From: Chloroflexota bacterium
GTDB lineage: Bacteria; Chloroflexota; Dehalococcoidia; Tepidiformales; Tepidiformaceae
NCBI GenBank assembly: GCA_016234445.1
Contig: JACRBT010000004.1
Coordinates: 558,001 to 622,000, forward strand
DNA: 64,000 bases
Direction of reading: 5' to 3'
Shown here: in pieces, positions 34,079-43,782 of the stretch
Position numbering within the stretch: position 1 is the first letter of the stretch
Layout: every line of letters starts with the position of its first letter
The notes under the pieces: generated by a model
Told to the model about the DNA's origin: nothing
What the model saw: only the letters and a program-made list of their open reading frames with translations
The model's database searches: none
Made by a program: the position numbers and the translations under genes

Positions 34079-36085
34079 ATGCCTGAGGGACAGAACGAAC
34101 CCCACATCCGGCCGGTGGGCACCAGCCGCCGGATAAGCACCTACCGTGTCGCTCGCCCCCACGCCGGGATCGTCCCCCTCAGCCGGGACCGTTTCGAAGC
34201 GACGGAGTACGCGGAGCAGCGCACCGGCTGGCGTGGCCGCGTCCTCAACGCGAAGGACAAGGTCATTGGCTCGAGCATGTCCAACGCGCGGTTGGTGGAA
34301 GAACGGCTGAGCAAGCGAGTCGCGCTCGCCATCTTCTCCTCCGACGCGCTTTCCTCGACTGCCTACGCGACCCAGGAGATCCTGCTCATCCTCGTGCTCG
34401 CCGGGGCCGGCGCGATCACCTACAGCTTGCCCATCGCGGCCGCCATCGTCGTCCTCCTCGCGATTGTCGTCGCCAGTTACCGCCAGACCATCCGGGCCTA
34501 CCCCAACGGTGGCGGCGCCTACATCGTTGCCCACGAAAACCTCGGGGTGTGGGCGGGGCTCACGGCGGCAGCGGCGCTCCTGATCGACTACGTGCTGACG
34601 GTCGCGGTGTCGATCGCTGCCTGCACCGAAGCGATCTACTCCGCCGCGCCCTCTGTTCATGCCTACGCTGTGCCCCTCGCCGTTGGCCTGACGACGGTGA
34701 TCGCGATGGGCAACCTCCGCGGGATCCGGGAATCGGGGACGCTGTTCTCGATCCCCACCTACGGCTTCATCTTCGTGCTTTCAGGGACGATCGCCTGGGG
34801 CGTCATGAAAGTCGTCACCAGCAGCGACCCGAATATCTTCGCCGCCGGAGAACCGTCGCACGAAATCCACCAGGTTTCCCAGACGCTGACGCTGTTCCTC
34901 ATCCTCCGGGCGTTCTCGGCGGGCTGTACGGCCCTGACGGGCGTGGAGGCGATTTCCAACGGCGTCGCCGCCTTCAAGAAGCCGGAAGCGAGGAACGCCG
35001 CCACGACGATGACGGCGATGGCGCTCATCCTCGGCGCCCTCTTCCTCGGCACAACCCTGCTCGCCCGCCATTTCGGCATCGTCTACCAGCACGGCGACAA
35101 AGAGACGGTGATGTCCCAGATGGGCGAGCAGGTCTTCGGCCGCAACGTCGTGTACTACACGCTCCAGGCCTTCACCGCCGGGATCCTCTTCCTCGCCGCG
35201 AACACCAGCTTCGCGGGGTTCCCCCTCCTCGGGGCGATCCTCGCGCGCGACGGCTACCTGCCCCGGCTCTTCCACCAGCGCGGCAACCGGCTTGTCTTCA
35301 GCTATGGCATCGCCGCCCTCACCGGCTTCGCGGTGCTGCTCCTTATCGCCTTCGGGGCGAGCACCACCCGCCTCATCCCGCTCTACGCCCTCGGCGTCTT
35401 CCTTTCCTTCACCCTGGCCCAGAGCGGCATGGTTCGGCGTTGGCTGACGATCAAGGAGAGTGGCTGGAAGAGGTCCGCGATTATCAACGGCGTCGGCGCG
35501 GTCGCCACCTGTGTGGTCTTCTTCATCATCCTCATCACCAAGTTCTCCGAAGGTGGCTGGATGGTCGTGGTGCTCCTCCCCATCATCACCGTCTGGCTGT
35601 GGATGATCGGGCGGTTCTACCGGCGCCTGGCGACCGCGCTCAAGGTGCCCGAGCAGGCGGTCTTCGAACTTCGGCCAAAGGGCGCCTCCCGCGTCCCCGT
35701 CCTCGTCCCGGTCGAAGAGATCAACCTCGCGACGGTCATCGCCATCGACGCTGCCTGCCAGCGGTCGAAGGCCGTCACCGCGGTCCACGTGAACTACGAC
35801 GCCGAGGACGGGCGGGTGCTGATCCAGAAGTGGAACCAGCAGTTCCCCGGCGTACCGCTGGTGGTTATCGAGTCGCCCTTCCGGACCGTGGCCGAGCCGC
35901 TCAGCCTCTACGTCACCGACCGTCTGAAGGAATGGCCGCACGAAGTCACCATCATCCTGCCGGTGGTGAAGGTGCGGCACTGGTACCAGAGGCCGCTGGT
36001 GAACCAATCGCTCAAGCGGATGCGGACCCTCGTGGGCAAGCGGCGAACGGTGGAACTGATCGAACAGCCCTTCGCCGTGGGGTAG
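34079..36085 (+). CDS. APC-superfamily permease, KimA (YdaO)-like potassium/amino-acid transporter
   Basis: 668 residues. After a ~70-residue soluble N-terminus come about 12 transmembrane segments and a ~150-residue cytoplasmic C-terminal domain. The segments AIFSSDALSSTAYATQEIL and RQTIRAYPNGGGAYIVAHENLG strongly resemble KimA, the high-affinity K+ importer of Bacillus. The C-terminal part (VPVLVPVEEINLATVIAID) has a universal-stress-like fold as in KimA. Substrate could also be an amino acid. Divergent from purA. Confidence 0.8.
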   Translation: MPEGQNEPHIRPVGTSRRISTYRVARPHAGIVPLSRDRFEATEYAEQRTGWRGRVLNAKDKVIGSSMSNARLVEERLSKRVALAIFSSDALSSTAYATQEILLILVLAGAGAITYSLPIAAAIVVLLAIVVASYRQTIRAYPNGGGAYIVAHENLGVWAGLTAAAALLIDYVLTVAVSIAACTEAIYSAAPSVHAYAVPLAVGLTTVIAMGNLRGIRESGTLFSIPTYGFIFVLSGTIAWGVMKVVTSSDPNIFAAGEPSHEIHQVSQTLTLFLILRAFSAGCTALTGVEAISNGVAAFKKPEARNAATTMTAMALILGALFLGTTLLARHFGIVYQHGDKETVMSQMGEQVFGRNVVYYTLQAFTAGILFLAANTSFAGFPLLGAILARDGYLPRLFHQRGNRLVFSYGIAALTGFAVLLLIAFGASTTRLIPLYALGVFLSFTLAQSGMVRRWLTIKESGWKRSAIINGVGAVATCVVFFIILITKFSEGGWMVVVLLPIITVWLWMIGRFYRRLATALKVPEQAVFELRPKGASRVPVLVPVEEINLATVIAIDAACQRSKAVTAVHVNYDAEDGRVLIQKWNQQFPGVPLVVIESPFRTVAEPLSLYVTDRLKEWPHEVTIILPVVKVRHWYQRPLVNQSLKRMRTLVGKRRTVELIEQPFAVG

Positions 36086-36092
36086 GCCGCCG

Positions 36093-36392
36093 CTACGGCA
36101 CCCGGATCGGGGTCGCTTCGTAGACCGTCATCCGCGACTGCCCATCGGAGAGCGCCGTCGCGGCCCGGACGAATTCGCGCGAGGCCGGCACTGCGAAGTG
36201 GGCGGCAAGCGCATCGCGGTCGGCCCATTCTTCAACGAACGTAAACCGGAGCGGGTCCTCGACGTCGCGGTGGACGCCGTGGCTGACGCACCCTGGCTCG
36301 GTCCGCGAGCGCCGCACATGCGCCAGGCAGAGCTCCGCGAGCTGGTCCACGGAATCCGGGCGGGCAACGAAACCCCCGGTAACCACGATCAT
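36093..36392 (-). CDS. Antibiotic-biosynthesis monooxygenase (ABM) domain protein
   Basis: 99 residues, a single ferredoxin-like ABM domain. MIVVTGGFVARPDSVDQLAE, SRTEPGCVSHGVHRDVEDP and RFTFVEEWADRDALAAHFA are diagnostic. Such small dimers act as cofactor-free monooxygenases or heme-binding proteins; activity unknown. It ends 7 bases from the permease stop (convergent). A TAGCAT at 36427-36422 (minus) may be its -10. Confidence 0.82.
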   Translation of the reverse strand: MIVVTGGFVARPDSVDQLAELCLAHVRRSRTEPGCVSHGVHRDVEDPLRFTFVEEWADRDALAAHFAVPASREFVRAATALSDGQSRMTVYEATPIRVP

Positions 36393-36463
36393 GAACGCAC
36401 CTTCTTCCCGGGTAGTGCGGCGATGCTACCGCGCCTGGAGGCGAGGCGCGCCCGGCCTGACGC

Positions 36464-38707
36464 TCAGGCGCCCCCCGTTCCCTGGTCCGCGGCTTCGTCG
36501 ATGGTCGCCAGGAACTGGCGGACGTCAAACGGCTTCGCGAGGTAAGCCCGGGCGCCGCCCGCGAGCATTCGTTCGACGGTCCCGGGCGTGGCGTCGGCGC
36601 TTGCAATGACGACGGGGATGTTGCGCGTCGCGGGGTCGCCACGAAGCTCCGCGAGCACATGGTCCCCCGGCACATCCGGCAGGTGAAGGTCGAGGACGAT
36701 GACGTCGGGGCGGTGCTGGCGTGCGAGTTCGAGCCCGAGGCTACCTTGCATCGCGACGATCAGGCGCGTGTTTGGCCGGCGCTGCATCAGGCGTTCTACC
36801 AACCCGATGTTCGCCAGGTTGTCCTCGATGTAGAGGACGACGAGGGGGCCGTGAGGCGCGGGGAGGGCGAGCGCGTCAACCGCCGCTGAGCCGCCGATCA
36901 GTGCCGGGCCGGGTTCGAGGGCAACCGGGAGGTCCAGCCAGAAGGTGCTCCCTTCGCCAAGGACGCTCTCGGCGCCCATCTCGCCGTTCATGGCCTCGAC
37001 GAGGCCCCGGGAGAGGCTCAGGCCGAGCCCGGTGCCTTCGATCGAGGTGGTCTCCGCGCCGAGGCGGTCGAACGCTGTCCCCCAGCGAGCCAGCCTCTCC
37101 GGGGCGATACCACGGCCCGTGTCGCGCACCGCGATTCGCCACCGCTCGTTCTCGCCCTCGCTGCAACTCAGGAAGACGCTGCCTCCTTCACGGTTGTACT
37201 TGATCGCATTCGAAAGGACGTTCAGCAGCACCTGCTTGATGCGCTGTCTATCGACGAAGACGTATCTCTGGCAGTCATCCGTGTCCAGCTCGATCGAGAT
37301 CCCCCGCCCATCCGCCAGCGGCCGCACGAGGTCGGTCGACTCGGTCAGAATGGTGTCCACCAGTACTGGCTCGAGGGAGAGCGGCAGGCGGCCGGCCTCG
37401 ATCCGCGAGAGGTCCAGGATTTCGTCGATGAGGTTGAGGAGGTGGCGGCCCGCGGTGAGGATGTGCGTCACGGAGTCGTCCTGCCCCGGCGTGAGCGGGT
37501 CCAACTGCAGCACCTGGCCAAAACCAAGCACGACATTGAGCGGCGTCCGGAGCTCGTGGCTCATGCGGGAGAGGAAGTCGCTCTTCGCCCGGTTTGCGGA
37601 GCGGGCTTCTTCCGTGGCCGTTCGCAGTGCTTCTTCCGCGGCCTTCCGCTCCGACACGTCACGCAGAATGCCCGAGAAGACGGGTTTGCCCCCTACCTGT
37701 GTCACACCCACCGCCAGGTCCAGCGGGAAGGTCGTCCCATCCTTGCGCAGCCCGGTCACCTCGCGGCCACTGCCGATGAGCTTCGCGACGCCGGTCTCCA
37801 GGTAGTTCCGCAGATAGCTGTCGTGTTCATCCCGGTGAGGCGGGGGCATCAGCTTCGAGACGTTCTTCCCGATGACCTCGCCGGGAGCATAGCCGAACAT
37901 TCGCTCCGCGGCCGGGTTGAAGCTCTCGACGATCCCGCTGGCTCCAATCGTGATGATCGCGTCCGGAGCCGTTGCCAGGATGGCGCGGAGGCCTTCCTGT
38001 GCGGCCTGCAGGTCCGCGGCTACCTGCAGCTCGCCCTGCTGGGCGCGGAGGGTGCGCTGCACGACAACGCCGACCGTACCAAGCAACAGCACAACGGCGA
38101 TCATCAGGCCGCCCATGACCAGGTTCGTCCTGAGTGTGGCGGTATCGGAGCTCTCCTGCCGGGCAGCGAGCAGTTCTTGCTCCCGCGCCTCCATCCGGCC
38201 GACGATCGCGCGCACGTCGTCCATGATGGTCTTGGGGAGCCCGCTTGCGAGATGCTCGGCGGCCCCGGCGCTCCCTCGCTCGCGGAAAAGCGTCTGGCCA
38301 AGCACGATGTTCGCGAGCTTGTCGGCAGCGCGTTGGCGGAGCAGCGGCAGCTCGGGCTGTTCCGCCGGGTCGGCCGCCGTTAGCGCCTCGAGGGCGCTGA
38401 GGTGGCTCTCAACAGCAACCACCCCGCGATCGTAGACATCCAGGAACTTCGGGTCGGACGTAAGAAGAAACCCACGCGATCCGGTCTCTGCGTCGGTGAG
38501 ACCCTGCAGGGTGGCGTTGAGCTCCTCGATCACCTGGTGCGTGTGGACAACGAGGTCCTGGTTCTCGCTGGCGGTGACGGCGTTCTGGTAAACCAGCCAG
38601 CCAGCGAGAGCGACGGCCACGACTAACGCCGAGACGCCGGCCCAGAGGAGCCAGCGCGAGCGCGTTGCCCTTGACGCCATCCAGTCGCTCATCCGGCTCG
38701 CACGCAT
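36464..38707 (-). CDS. Hybrid sensor histidine kinase (CHASE3-PAS-HisKA-HATPase-REC)
   Basis: 747 residues. A first transmembrane helix (20-40), a CHASE3-like periplasmic helical region to about 190, a second helix (196-216), a PAS domain (about 236-350), HisKA with His384 in FLSRMSHELRTPLNVV, and HATPase with NVLSNAIKYN and DTGRGIAPERL and GTGLGLSLSR. A receiver domain (about 622-738) has the phospho-acceptor Asp673 in VIVLDLHLPD and Lys725. Signal unknown. Encoded after (51 bases downstream of) the NarL-type regulator gene, its probable partner. Confidence 0.93.
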   Translation of the reverse strand: MRASRMSDWMASRATRSRWLLWAGVSALVVAVALAGWLVYQNAVTASENQDLVVHTHQVIEELNATLQGLTDAETGSRGFLLTSDPKFLDVYDRGVVAVESHLSALEALTAADPAEQPELPLLRQRAADKLANIVLGQTLFRERGSAGAAEHLASGLPKTIMDDVRAIVGRMEAREQELLAARQESSDTATLRTNLVMGGLMIAVVLLLGTVGVVVQRTLRAQQGELQVAADLQAAQEGLRAILATAPDAIITIGASGIVESFNPAAERMFGYAPGEVIGKNVSKLMPPPHRDEHDSYLRNYLETGVAKLIGSGREVTGLRKDGTTFPLDLAVGVTQVGGKPVFSGILRDVSERKAAEEALRTATEEARSANRAKSDFLSRMSHELRTPLNVVLGFGQVLQLDPLTPGQDDSVTHILTAGRHLLNLIDEILDLSRIEAGRLPLSLEPVLVDTILTESTDLVRPLADGRGISIELDTDDCQRYVFVDRQRIKQVLLNVLSNAIKYNREGGSVFLSCSEGENERWRIAVRDTGRGIAPERLARWGTAFDRLGAETTSIEGTGLGLSLSRGLVEAMNGEMGAESVLGEGSTFWLDLPVALEPGPALIGGSAAVDALALPAPHGPLVVLYIEDNLANIGLVERLMQRRPNTRLIVAMQGSLGLELARQHRPDVIVLDLHLPDVPGDHVLAELRGDPATRNIPVVIASADATPGTVERMLAGGARAYLAKPFDVRQFLATIDEAADQGTGGA

Positions 38708-38758
38708 CCCCGGCTGGAGGGCTCTGCCCGGCCGTTCCGACGCACCGCCGGCACTCGC

Positions 38759-39472
38759 CTACCCCGCCTGATCCGCCGCGTCCATAGCCACCATCCCCGT
38801 CTTGAGCGCGAAACGCAGCAGCTCGATCCGGTTCTTCGCTCCAATCTTTCCCATCGCGCGCGCCTTATGACCCTCCACCGTCTTTTCGCTGATTACCAGC
38901 TTACTGGCGATTTCGCGCGCTGTCTTGCCTTCCGCGATCAGCTGGACGATCTCGCGCTCGCGCGCCGTGAGCACTTCCCGGGCTGTCGGCGATTCGGGCC
39001 GCTTCGACTCGTAAATCAACTGGTTGACGTCCATGCTCTCGGCCAGTGAAGCGGAAAAGTAGGTGTTCCCGTGGCAGACGGTGGTTATCGCGAGAATCAG
39101 CTCGTCGATGTCGGACCGCTTCAGGACGTAGCCCGAGGCGCCCGCGCGGAGGGCCTCGCGCACCTGCCCGTAGTCGGCATAGGAACTGAGGACGAGGACT
39201 CGAACACCCCGGACCCGCTGGCGGATCTGGCGCGTCGCCTCAATCCCGTTGAGGTTCGGCATGTTGAGGTCCATCAGGACGACGTCCGGCTGGAGCTCCT
39301 GCGCCGCCGTCACGGCGTCGTGGCCGTCGGCGCACTCGCCCACCACCTTCATGCCGGGCCGGGCGTCCAGGAGGATGCGGAGCGGCGTCCGGAGCATCCC
39401 GTGGTCATCACACAGGAGGACGCGGATTGAACCGGGCGCCGCGTCCGAAGATGCTGTCAAAGTGTTTCCCAC
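38759..39472 (-). CDS. NarL/FixJ-type response regulator
   Basis: 237 residues, GTG start with GGAAAGGTGGG just upstream. The receiver domain spans about 16-135 with acidic Asp22-Asp23, phospho-acceptor Asp68 (LMDLNMPN) and Lys118 in YVLKRSD. The LuxR-type helix-turn-helix is at about 165-230: LTAREREIVQLIAEGKTAREIASKL and ISEKTVEGHKARAMGKI. A perfect inverted repeat sits 125 bases upstream and could be its own binding site. It and the downstream hybrid kinase form a two-component unit. Confidence 0.93.
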   Translation of the reverse strand: MGNTLTASSDAAPGSIRVLLCDDHGMLRTPLRILLDARPGMKVVGECADGHDAVTAAQELQPDVVLMDLNMPNLNGIEATRQIRQRVRGVRVLVLSSYADYGQVREALRAGASGYVLKRSDIDELILAITTVCHGNTYFSASLAESMDVNQLIYESKRPESPTAREVLTAREREIVQLIAEGKTAREIASKLVISEKTVEGHKARAMGKIGAKNRIELLRFALKTGMVAMDAADQAG

Positions 39473-39596
39473 CTTTCCCAGGCCCCACCAGCCGCGGTTT
39501 CCAGCCTCGTTGCCTGGCCGGTGAGGGCCGCGCCATTCAAGTGCGCGCTCAGACGGCTGTTATGAGGGCATTCTCTGATTACCATCGGATTTGCCT

Positions 39597-39614
39597 ATAA
39601 GGGTTTACCCTTAT
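39597..39614 (-). promoter_or_regulatory. Inverted repeat ATAAGGGT-TT-ACCCTTAT, candidate operator
   Basis: Perfect 8-bp arms with a 2-base centre, conspicuously AT-rich for this genome, 125 bases before the response regulator start. The size fits a dimer of a NarL-type DNA-binding domain. It lies past the FtsX-gene terminator, so it is not part of that hairpin. Confidence 0.5.
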
Positions 39615-39619
39615 CTTCC

Positions 39620-39640
39620 GAGACGCCGCCGGCGCGTCTC
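39620..39640 (-). terminator. Hairpin after the FtsX-like permease gene
   Basis: GAGACGC / GCGTCTC with a 7-base loop, 18 bases past the permease stop on the minus strand. No strong T-run follows. Confidence 0.45.
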
Positions 39641-39658
39641 ACGGCGCCCGTGGAGTGC

Positions 39659-42600
39659 TCATTCGTAGCGCAGCGCCTCGGCGATCGGGACGGCTGCAGC
39701 GCGCCGGCTGGGCCACCAGGACATCGCCAGCGCGCAGCCGAAGGCAAGCACGGAGTAGACGACGACCTCACCCCAGGGGACGTAGAACTCCACGTTGCTG
39801 TTGCCCTGGAAGTAGGTCGAGTCGATGAGGTTCCACGACAGGATCGTTGCGCCGACGACCCCGGAGGCGATCCCTGCGAGGGCGACGAAGCCCGACTCGA
39901 GCATGAAGCTCATCGCCACCGAGCCCCGCTGGTAGCCGATCGCCCGGAGCATCCCGATCTGCTGGCGGCGTTCAACCACCGAGCGGAGGGCGATGACCCC
40001 AAGCGAGGCGATCCCCACGAACAGCCCGAGGCCCATGAACGCCTGGAAGATGCGGAGGAACCCGACCGACATGGCGATCGCGTCGTCGATCGTCTCCTTG
40101 ATCGAATCGGCCTGGACGCCCTGGGTCACGAGCGCGGCCTCGATGGCGTGGGCCGCCTGGCGGTCGTCGGCCCCCGGCGCCAGGCGCAGGTAGCTGATCG
40201 CATATTCCGGCGTCCCGAAGACCGCGGCCCAGGTCGGCTCGTTCGTGTAGATCCCCCAGAGCACATTCGCCGGGATTCGCCCCGAGAGCACGCCGACGAT
40301 GGTGATCCGGATCGTCTTCCCGCTGACGGCGTCGCGGATGTCCACTTCGAACGCGTCGAATTCGCCTTCTTCCACCTTGACCCCCGTGATGTGGACGCCC
40401 TCCGGGTTCCCGCCGAATCCCATCGCCTGGAGCGCCGACGAATCGATCAGGCCGGTGTTCGGCTGCGTACGGACGGCGGCGATCGCGGCCTCGTCGCTGG
40501 GGAACGAACGGGCGTGCCCCTCCAGGGTGAGGTTCGCTTCCGCGAGAAAGGTGGCGTCGAGCGCCTGGACCGGGTAGGCCTTGAACTCCTCCTTGCCCGC
40601 CTGCCGGGCCTGCTGGACGTTGTCGTCGTAGCGCGTCGCCCTGCCGACAGCGGCGATCTGGGAGGTGTCGAAGGAGCCTTCGAGGTCCAGGGCGGCGCGG
40701 AGGTCTCCGATGGGGTTGTTCCAGTTGCTCGTGGCGACGACGTCCCAGCCCGCACGTCCTTCGTCGGTGGCGAACGACCGCAGCACGGTGGCGTTGAGGA
40801 TCCCCATGACGGTGATCGAGAAGACGACGAGCGAAAACATCGCGATCGTCATTCCCGTGCGGAAGCGGTTGGCCAACGGGTAGGCGATGGCCATCTTCAG
40901 GGCGGGGGCGAACCAGGGCGTCCGGGCGGCGAGGAACCCCGTCGCCGCGAAGACCCCGCAGGCCACCGCCAGGATGAAGAAGACCTGCCCGAGTCCGTCG
41001 GCCGCGTCCCCGAACCAGATGCCTGCGGCGAGCGTAACGACGGCCATGGCCGTGAGGGCAGCCGGCGCCCGGAAGCGCCCGGGGCCTGAGGCGAAGACGG
41101 TGGTCAGCAGGCGGGCGTTGAAGACGATGACCATCGTGAAGCTGCTCACGATCATGATCCCGGAGAAGACGAACATCTCCATGCTCCCGCTGGTCTTCCC
41201 GAAGACCGCCTCGTGCCAGCCGGTCGGCGACAGCCAGTAGACCGCGAGGAGGGCGCCCGTGGTGCTCCAGACCGGGCGGGCGCGCACGCCGAGCATCCGC
41301 ACAATCGTGCCCCCGGAAAGCAGCGCCAGGGAGACGCCCAGGGTCAACGGGAAGTCGAGGTTCGTGTCCATCCCGAGGATGACCAGGGGGATAGCCACGA
41401 GCAGCCCGGCCGGGCCGGTGATCCAGGCCCAGGGGATGCCGAGTCCCTTTCGCAGAAGGAAGTAGAGCCCAAGGGGCGGGATGACCATGGCCAGGCAGCC
41501 GACCACAACCCACGTCCACCGCGTCCGGCGGCGATAGGCAGGACGGCCCCGTTCCGACTGTCCCCGCACCGCCGCCACGATGGTCAGCAGGCTGATCCGC
41601 AGCGATGAGATGACCACCGTCACGAATGTGAGGACGGCCCCGAGGGTGAAGCTGATGACCAGCGTCCTCGCGGTCACGTGCGGGCGGATCCAGCCCAGTT
41701 CTTCGCCGGCGACAAGCTGTATCCCCCCAACGATGATCACGGCGCCGGCGATGACCCCCAACACCACGCCCACGACCCCCGCCAGGACGTCGTAGACCAT
41801 CCCCTCGGCGACGAACGCCTGGACCAGGTTGGTGCGCTGGGCCCCCACGGCCCGGGCGATGCCCATGTCGCGGCGGCGTTCGGCGGCGAGCATGACAAAG
41901 AGGGTGAAAATCAGCATGATCCCGGCCGCGATCGAGAAGAGCCCGAGGACGAGGAAGAGCGTGGTGAAGAGGCTGCTGGCGAGTTTGGCCCCGTCCACGC
42001 CGTCCTGCTTGTTCTTCTCCACCTGGAAGTCCACCGGGGCCAGCCCTGCGGCCGCCTTCGCGGCGGGGTCGGCTTCGAATGCCTCCAGCCGCCCCGCCGC
42101 CGAATCCGAGCGCTTCATGCTGCTCCGGACGTCGCCATAGAGGACCACGTTCACCGAGTCGATGAGCCCTTCGCGCCCGACGATCTCCTGCGCCGTCGCC
42201 AGCGGGACGACGAGGCCGAGCATCGGCGCGCCGCCGAACTCCAGCGAACCGCTCGCGCGCTCGTCCCTCACGATGCCCACCACGGTGAGGTCCCAGGTGG
42301 CGTCGCGCGCGAAGACGCGGATGACGTCCCCCGTGCGGGCGTCGAGCTTCTTCGCCGTGGTCTGGTTGATGAAGGTGTCGCGCGGGCCGAGCGCCGTGAG
42401 GCTGGCCCGGCCGCCGCCCACGAGGTGAAGGCCACCGAAGCGCTCCTGCCTGGTAGCGTCGATCCCGGCGAGCATGGCGAGCGGCTCCGCCTGGCGCGTC
42501 CGCGGATTCAACAACGGGACAGGCTCGAAGAGGAACGGCACGAAGCCTTCGATGTCGGCGTCGCCCGCGAAAACGCTCTCCATCGCGGCCGTGAAGCCTT

Positions 42601-42946
42601 CGTCGACATAGCCCTCCTCCGGTGCGATCTCCGCGGCGCCCTCGGCCGGGAGGAAGTGGTGGAGGCTCAGATCCGTCCGCTGGAGGTTGTCGAAGGCGAT
42701 GTTCGTGGCGCTGTAGTCGATGGTGTCGCCCGTGCTGAAGGCGGCAGTGATGATGACCGTCGCCAGCATCAGCCCGGCGACAACCAGCGAACTCTGGGCC
42801 CGGCGGCGGCCGATGTTGCGAAGGCCCCAGCGAAACATCATCCGGTTGGAGAGGTAGATCCCGAGCACCGCGACCACGCAGGCGGCGAAGCTGGCGACCA
42901 GCACCACCATGATGACGTTCATCGAGAGGCCGAAGATCTCGCTCAT
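39659..42946 (-). CDS. ABC transporter permease with two FtsX/MacB domains
   Basis: 1095 residues. The N-terminus ([21 protein letters not shown]) and [24 protein letters not shown] begin the first half. A large extracytoplasmic region lies between helices in each half, and the FtsX-type motif [21 protein letters not shown] is mid-protein. The end has [23 protein letters not shown] and a final [16 protein letters not shown], the classic FtsX/MacB tail (P-A-EALRYE). Duplicated LolE/MacB-like permease for exporting a peptide, lipid or lipoprotein; cargo unknown. ATG overlaps the ATPase stop. Confidence 0.9.
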   Translation of the reverse strand: MSEIFGLSMNVIMVVLVASFAACVVAVLGIYLSNRMMFRWGLRNIGRRRAQSSLVVAGLMLATVIITAAFSTGDTIDYSATNIAFDNLQRTDLSLHHFLPAEGAAEIAPEEGYVDEGFTAAMESVFAGDADIEGFVPFLFEPVPLLNPRTRQAEPLAMLAGIDATRQERFGGLHLVGGGRASLTALGPRDTFINQTTAKKLDARTGDVIRVFARDATWDLTVVGIVRDERASGSLEFGGAPMLGLVVPLATAQEIVGREGLIDSVNVVLYGDVRSSMKRSDSAAGRLEAFEADPAAKAAAGLAPVDFQVEKNKQDGVDGAKLASSLFTTLFLVLGLFSIAAGIMLIFTLFVMLAAERRRDMGIARAVGAQRTNLVQAFVAEGMVYDVLAGVVGVVLGVIAGAVIIVGGIQLVAGEELGWIRPHVTARTLVISFTLGAVLTFVTVVISSLRISLLTIVAAVRGQSERGRPAYRRRTRWTWVVVGCLAMVIPPLGLYFLLRKGLGIPWAWITGPAGLLVAIPLVILGMDTNLDFPLTLGVSLALLSGGTIVRMLGVRARPVWSTTGALLAVYWLSPTGWHEAVFGKTSGSMEMFVFSGIMIVSSFTMVIVFNARLLTTVFASGPGRFRAPAALTAMAVVTLAAGIWFGDAADGLGQVFFILAVACGVFAATGFLAARTPWFAPALKMAIAYPLANRFRTGMTIAMFSLVVFSITVMGILNATVLRSFATDEGRAGWDVVATSNWNNPIGDLRAALDLEGSFDTSQIAAVGRATRYDDNVQQARQAGKEEFKAYPVQALDATFLAEANLTLEGHARSFPSDEAAIAAVRTQPNTGLIDSSALQAMGFGGNPEGVHITGVKVEEGEFDAFEVDIRDAVSGKTIRITIVGVLSGRIPANVLWGIYTNEPTWAAVFGTPEYAISYLRLAPGADDRQAAHAIEAALVTQGVQADSIKETIDDAIAMSVGFLRIFQAFMGLGLFVGIASLGVIALRSVVERRQQIGMLRAIGYQRGSVAMSFMLESGFVALAGIASGVVGATILSWNLIDSTYFQGNSNVEFYVPWGEVVVYSVLAFGCALAMSWWPSRRAAAVPIAEALRYE

Positions 42947-43677
42947 CCCGGCCGGTCCTCTCCCACGATCCGCCCGTCCCGCATCCGCACGATCCGGTCG
43001 CAGCGGGCGCCGATGGCGGGGTCATGGGTCACGATCACGAACGTCTGGCGCTGTTCCCGGTTCAGCTGTTCGAGGAGCCGCATGACGTCGTCGGCCATCT
43101 GGGAGTCGAGGTTCCCCGTCGGTTCGTCCGCCCAGACGATGGCCGGGTTGTTCACGAGCGCGCGGGCAATGGTCACGCGCTGGCGTTCGCCGCCGCTCAA
43201 CTGCCCGGGCCAGTGCTCCGCCCGGTCGCGGAGGCCCACCATCTCGAGCGCCGTCAGCGCCCGTTCGCGCGCGCCTGGCCCCCCGACCCCGGAGACGATC
43301 AGCGGCAGTTCGACATTCTCAGCCGCCGACAGCACCGGCAGGAGATTGTAGGTCTGGAAGACGAAGCCCATCCGCCGCGCGCGGTAGAGCGTCCGGTCGT
43401 GGTCACTCAAGGTGGCGATGTCGACGCCTTCGATCAGCACGCGCCCCGAGTCGATCGTGTCGAGCCCGCTGAGGCGGTTGAGGAGCGTCGTCTTGCCGCA
43501 GCCAGAGGGCCCCATGATGGCGACCATCTCCCCGCGTTCGACGGTAAGCGAAACGCCCTGGAGGGCCTGCACCGAGCCGGCGCCGCCGTCGCTGTCGTAC
43601 ACCTTCGAGACGTCTGCCGCGGCCACCATAGCCACGGCCGCCGCCTCGGTCCTGGGGCTCCCGCTCATCGCCACCAT
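42943..43677 (-). CDS. ABC transporter ATP-binding protein (MacB/LolD type)
   Basis: 244 residues from ATG 43677, which is preceded by GGAGGAA with a three-base gap; the frame runs on upstream but this start is better supported. Walker [14 protein letters not shown]-loop [12 protein letters not shown], signature [15 protein letters not shown], Walker [10 protein letters not shown] and H-loop VTHD. The [16 protein letters not shown] and EPTGNLDSQ segments mark the MacB/LolD class. It powers the FtsX-type permease. Confidence 0.95.
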   Translation of the reverse strand: MVAMSGSPRTEAAAVAMVAAADVSKVYDSDGGAGSVQALQGVSLTVERGEMVAIMGPSGCGKTTLLNRLSGLDTIDSGRVLIEGVDIATLSDHDRTLYRARRMGFVFQTYNLLPVLSAAENVELPLIVSGVGGPGARERALTALEMVGLRDRAEHWPGQLSGGERQRVTIARALVNNPAIVWADEPTGNLDSQMADDVMRLLEQLNREQRQTFVIVTHDPAIGARCDRIVRMRDGRIVGEDRPG

Positions 43678-43782
43678 TGGTTCCTCCGGCCGCTTCTCGA
43701 TTGTCGCGCGGGGACACGGAGCCGCCATGGCCAAAGGGCCCGCCACGCGAAGCCGTTCGGCCGGAGATGGGGAACCCCAGGG

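Noticed and set aside
39650-41089. Long + strand open frame opposite the FtsX-like permease
   Set aside because: Composition is that of an antisense frame (Arg, His, Asp, Gly), with no family features; the minus strand has the complete permease.
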